A stretch of 64,000 nucleotides of DNA, from assembly GCF_003443735.1 (NCBI RefSeq), contig NZ_CP031969.1, forward strand, positions 1,302,001 through 1,366,000, given 5' to 3'. Below are positions 61,807-64,000 of the stretch, piece by piece. The position numbers were made by a program, and so were the translations under genes. Position 1 is the first letter of the stretch; each line of letters opens with the position of its first letter. Below the pieces are notes generated by a model. It searched no databases. It had not been told where the DNA came from and was given only the letters and a program-made list of their open reading frames with translations. The DNA comes from Streptomyces sp. CC0208. Its GTDB lineage: Bacteria; Actinomycetota; Actinomycetes; Streptomycetales; Streptomycetaceae.

Positions 61807-63033
61807 ATGGCACAGCTTCGGCAAGAGGTCGATCCCGGTGAGGTGGGGCTGGACGCGAAGGCGCTCGACCGCCTGGACCAGCACTTCGCCCACTACGTCG
61901 ACGAGGGCCGGATGCCCGGCTTCCTGGTGTCCGTCGCCCGCGGCGGCCGCGTCGCCCACCTCACCGCGCACGGCCACCGTGACCTCGCGGCCCGACTTCC
62001 GGTCGAGGCGGACACCCTGTGGCGGATCTACTCGATGACCAAGCCGGTCACCGCCGTGGCCGCCCTGATCCTGGTGGAGGAGGGCCGGCTGTCGCTGGAC
62101 GACCCGGTCGCCGAGTATCTGCCGGCGTTCGCGCAGCCCCGGGTCTACGTGGACGGCTCCGGCGACAGCCTCACGACCCGCCCCGCGGACGGTCCCATCC
62201 TGGTCCGGCATCTGATGACCCACACCGCGGGCCTGACCTTCGCCTTCTACCACTCCCACCCGGTCGACGCCCTCTACCGCGAGGCCGGACTGGACTCGTC
62301 CGTGCTGCCGGGCTCGGACCTCGCCAAGACGGTCGACGTGTACGCGAGCCTGCCGCTCCAGTTCGAACCGGGCACCCAGTGGAACTACTCCGTCGCCTCC
62401 AACGTCCTGGGCCGCGTCATCGAGATCGCGTCCGGCCAGACCCTCGACACGTTCTTCGCCGAGCGGGTCCTCGGCCCGCTCGGGATGACCGACGCCGGGT
62501 TCTGGGTGACGGACGAACAGGCGGACAGGCTCGCGGAGTTGTACGGCGAGAAGGACGACGGCACCATCGAGCCGGTCCCCGGACTGCCGCTGCGGGGCCG
62601 CCCCCGCCTGCTGTCCGGCAGCGGCGGCCTCGCGGCATCGGCGTACGACGTCCACCGCTTCGCGGAACTGCTGCGCCGCCGCGGCGAACTGGACGGCACC
62701 CGCCTGCTGTCCCCCGAGACCGTGGACCTGATGACCTCCAACCACCTCCCGGGCGGCGCCGACCTGCGTGCCTTCGGCACCAAACCGGCCCACGACGAGC
62801 CCGGCAACGACGGCGTCGGCTTCGGCCTCGGCGTCTCCGTGGTGATCGACCCCGCCCGCACCCTGGCGCCCTCGACACTCGGTACCTACGGCTGGAGCGG
62901 GGCGGCGTCCACGACCTTCTGGGTCGACCCGGGCCGCGATCTGACCGTGCAGTTCTTCACCCAGGTGCGCCCGAAGTCGCTGAAGCTCTTCCCCGACCTC
63001 AAGCGGCTGGTCCACGAGGCCGTCACGGCGTAG
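61807..63033 (+). CDS. Beta-lactamase-fold serine hydrolase (class C/esterase-like)
   Basis: A 408-residue protein of the beta-lactamase/D-Ala-D-Ala-carboxypeptidase/EstB family. The nucleophile motif is YSMTK (Ser76, Lys79), the second motif is WNYSVASNVLG with the Tyr, and the third is GWSGAAST near the C-terminus. No signal peptide is present, so it is intracellular and more likely an esterase than a beta-lactamase. GGAGGAAA lies eight bases before the ATG at 61807; the frame extends to 61765, but that part adds nothing family-like. Confidence 0.9.
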   Translation: MAQLRQEVDPGEVGLDAKALDRLDQHFAHYVDEGRMPGFLVSVARGGRVAHLTAHGHRDLAARLPVEADTLWRIYSMTKPVTAVAALILVEEGRLSLDDPVAEYLPAFAQPRVYVDGSGDSLTTRPADGPILVRHLMTHTAGLTFAFYHSHPVDALYREAGLDSSVLPGSDLAKTVDVYASLPLQFEPGTQWNYSVASNVLGRVIEIASGQTLDTFFAERVLGPLGMTDAGFWVTDEQADRLAELYGEKDDGTIEPVPGLPLRGRPRLLSGSGGLAASAYDVHRFAELLRRRGELDGTRLLSPETVDLMTSNHLPGGADLRAFGTKPAHDEPGNDGVGFGLGVSVVIDPARTLAPSTLGTYGWSGAASTTFWVDPGRDLTVQFFTQVRPKSLKLFPDLKRLVHEAVTA

Positions 63034-63037
63034 GCGC

Positions 63038-64000
63038 CTACTGATCGACCCGCAGGGTGAAGTGCACACCGCCGCGGGCGAGTTCGCCCAGCCACTGCTC
63101 CGAGCGGTCTGCGGTCTCCGCCGCGCGGTTCAGCCCTGCCGGGAGGGAGCCGTCCAGGATGTGGCCGACGCCCAGGGCGAGGGTCCGGGAGACGCAGCGG
63201 GCCATGGCGCTGTCCTCCTCGTCACCCACCAGGTCGAGCAGATAGCCGCCGGACCAGGTGCGGCCGTCCTGCGCGCGCACGTCGAGGGAGACGGCGAGGA
63301 CGACCCGGTCGCGGTCGGTGTCCGTCGTGGGGTACCTGGCAGCCAACTCCTGGGCCAGGGCGGCGATCCGGGTGTCGTCGCCGGTCCTCAGCTCCTCGAA
63401 GACCGGCTCCCAGGCGCGCAGCCAGCCGTCCAGCCGCAGGGTCCCGCGCACGAAGGTCCGCGGGGTCCAGGCGTCCGGCAGTCCGTACTGCTCGACGAAG
63501 GGCACGCTGTCACGGTTGGGGTAGACCTCGAAGGTCTCGCCGTCGACGACATGGCGCCGGGTCGCCTCCCAGGGACGCTCGGCGGTGGTCGGGGTGCCCT
63601 GGTCGATGTAGCGGGCGGGCGAGCGCAGGGCGTTCAGGACTCCGGCGGGGGCCCAGCTGAAGCGGTACCTGAAGTCGTTCGGGACGGCGGGCACACCACC
63701 GCAGTAGGAGGTGAGGCCGTACGACGCCGGTGTCGCGTCGCCGATCGCCTCGCGGGCCCGGGCGACGAGGCCGTGGGCGAAGAGGTGGTCGATGCCCGGG
63801 TCGAGGCCGGCCTCGGTGAGGACCACGAGCCCGGCCTTGTGCGCCATGGGCACGTGTTCGAGGACGGCGTCGGACACATAGCTGGAGCAGGCGAAGTGGG
63901 CGTTCTCGCGCACGCACGCGGCGAGGATCCCGGCGTGCTCGGGGGCGGGCAGCATCGACACGACGACGTCCCCGGGGGCCAGTTCGGCCGCGAGCGCGGC
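63038..64000 (-). CDS. Saccharopine dehydrogenase-like protein, partial (start outside window)
   Basis: A frame of 320 codons runs from the window edge to TAG at 63038. It contains ACVRENAHFACSSYVSDAVL, LTEAGLDPGIDHLFAHGLV, SYCGGVPAVPNDFRYRFSWA and PAGVLNALRSPARYID. These are the middle and C-terminal blocks of the LYS9/saccharopine-reductase family, which join or split amino acids and glutamate with NAD(P). The N-terminal Rossmann domain lies outside the window. The gene converges on the serine hydrolase with a four-base gap. It probably acts in lysine catabolism, but relatives have other roles. Confidence 0.85.
   Translation of the reverse strand, partial: AALAAELAPGDVVVSMLPAPEHAGILAACVRENAHFACSSYVSDAVLEHVPMAHKAGLVVLTEAGLDPGIDHLFAHGLVARAREAIGDATPASYGLTSYCGGVPAVPNDFRYRFSWAPAGVLNALRSPARYIDQGTPTTAERPWEATRRHVVDGETFEVYPNRDSVPFVEQYGLPDAWTPRTFVRGTLRLDGWLRAWEPVFEELRTGDDTRIAALAQELAARYPTTDTDRDRVVLAVSLDVRAQDGRTWSGGYLLDLVGDEEDSAMARCVSRTLALGVGHILDGSLPAGLNRAAETADRSEQWLGELARGGVHFTLRVDQ

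Overview
The window is high-GC actinobacterial DNA and is almost certainly chromosomal Streptomyces. Codon third positions are nearly all G or C and GTG starts are common. Tat-exported lipoproteins and glycosidases, an XRE/ImmA-type pair, a second pentose-phosphate operon in the order tkt-tal-zwf-opcA-pgi-gnd, and a sugar ABC importer without its own ATPase all fit that genus. No tRNA, rRNA, CRISPR array or prophage was seen. Coding density is high and no gene-free stretch exceeds 300 bases.

Layout. 1-7.3 kb: edge of an MmyB-like regulator gene, an XRE regulator with an ImmA/IrrE-type metallopeptidase, an alpha/beta hydrolase, a complete IS5-family element with a programmed frameshift, a small conserved-looking protein, a coupled metallophosphoesterase-phosphopantetheinyl transferase pair, and an ATP-grasp protein. 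7.3-9.2 kb: a secreted GH18 chitinase behind two mirrored DasR-like operators. 9.2-27.5 kb: a carbohydrate-utilisation island. Leftward it reads DeoR regulator, GH4, GH38 alpha-mannosidase and GH29 alpha-fucosidase. Rightward it reads PfkB kinase, substrate-binding lipoprotein, two permeases, an alkaline-phosphatase-fold phosphodiesterase, GH2 beta-galactosidase, a Tat-exported metallophosphoesterase with a LamG-like tail, and a Tat-exported PHP-domain protein. Having three unrelated phosphoesterase folds beside glycosidases and a GH4 enzyme is unusual and suggests a phosphate-bearing glycan as substrate.

27.5-32.8 kb: MaoC hydratase, acyl-CoA ligase, amidohydrolase and SDR genes opposite a MarR gene. 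This is the gene content of the actinobacterial cou/phd route that shortens hydroxycinnamates; an IclR regulator follows. 32.8-40.5 kb: NarL-type two-component system, VOC protein, MMPL exporter, L,D-transpeptidase lipoprotein, and a divergent XRE regulator/SDR pair. 40.6-46.7 kb: secreted GH16 beta-glucanase behind a LacI-type operator, a beta-propeller-like membrane protein with an MFS transporter, a secreted phosphoesterase, a decayed VOC gene and an AraC regulator.

46.9-55.8 kb: pentose-phosphate/glycolysis operon ending in a short, probably NAD-type 6-phosphogluconate dehydrogenase and a histidine phosphatase. 55.9-57.4 kb: a beta-solenoid protein with a two-helix, channel-like membrane module. 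57.4-60.5 kb: a shikimate/quinate-type locus (dehydrogenase, TetR, MHS-family importer) with clear operators. 60.6-64 kb: VOC protein, PPOX/F420-type flavoprotein, beta-lactamase-fold serine hydrolase, and a saccharopine-dehydrogenase-like gene cut by the window end. A 28-bp intergenic repeat occurs three times.

Functions are assigned from motifs and family knowledge; no database search was possible.
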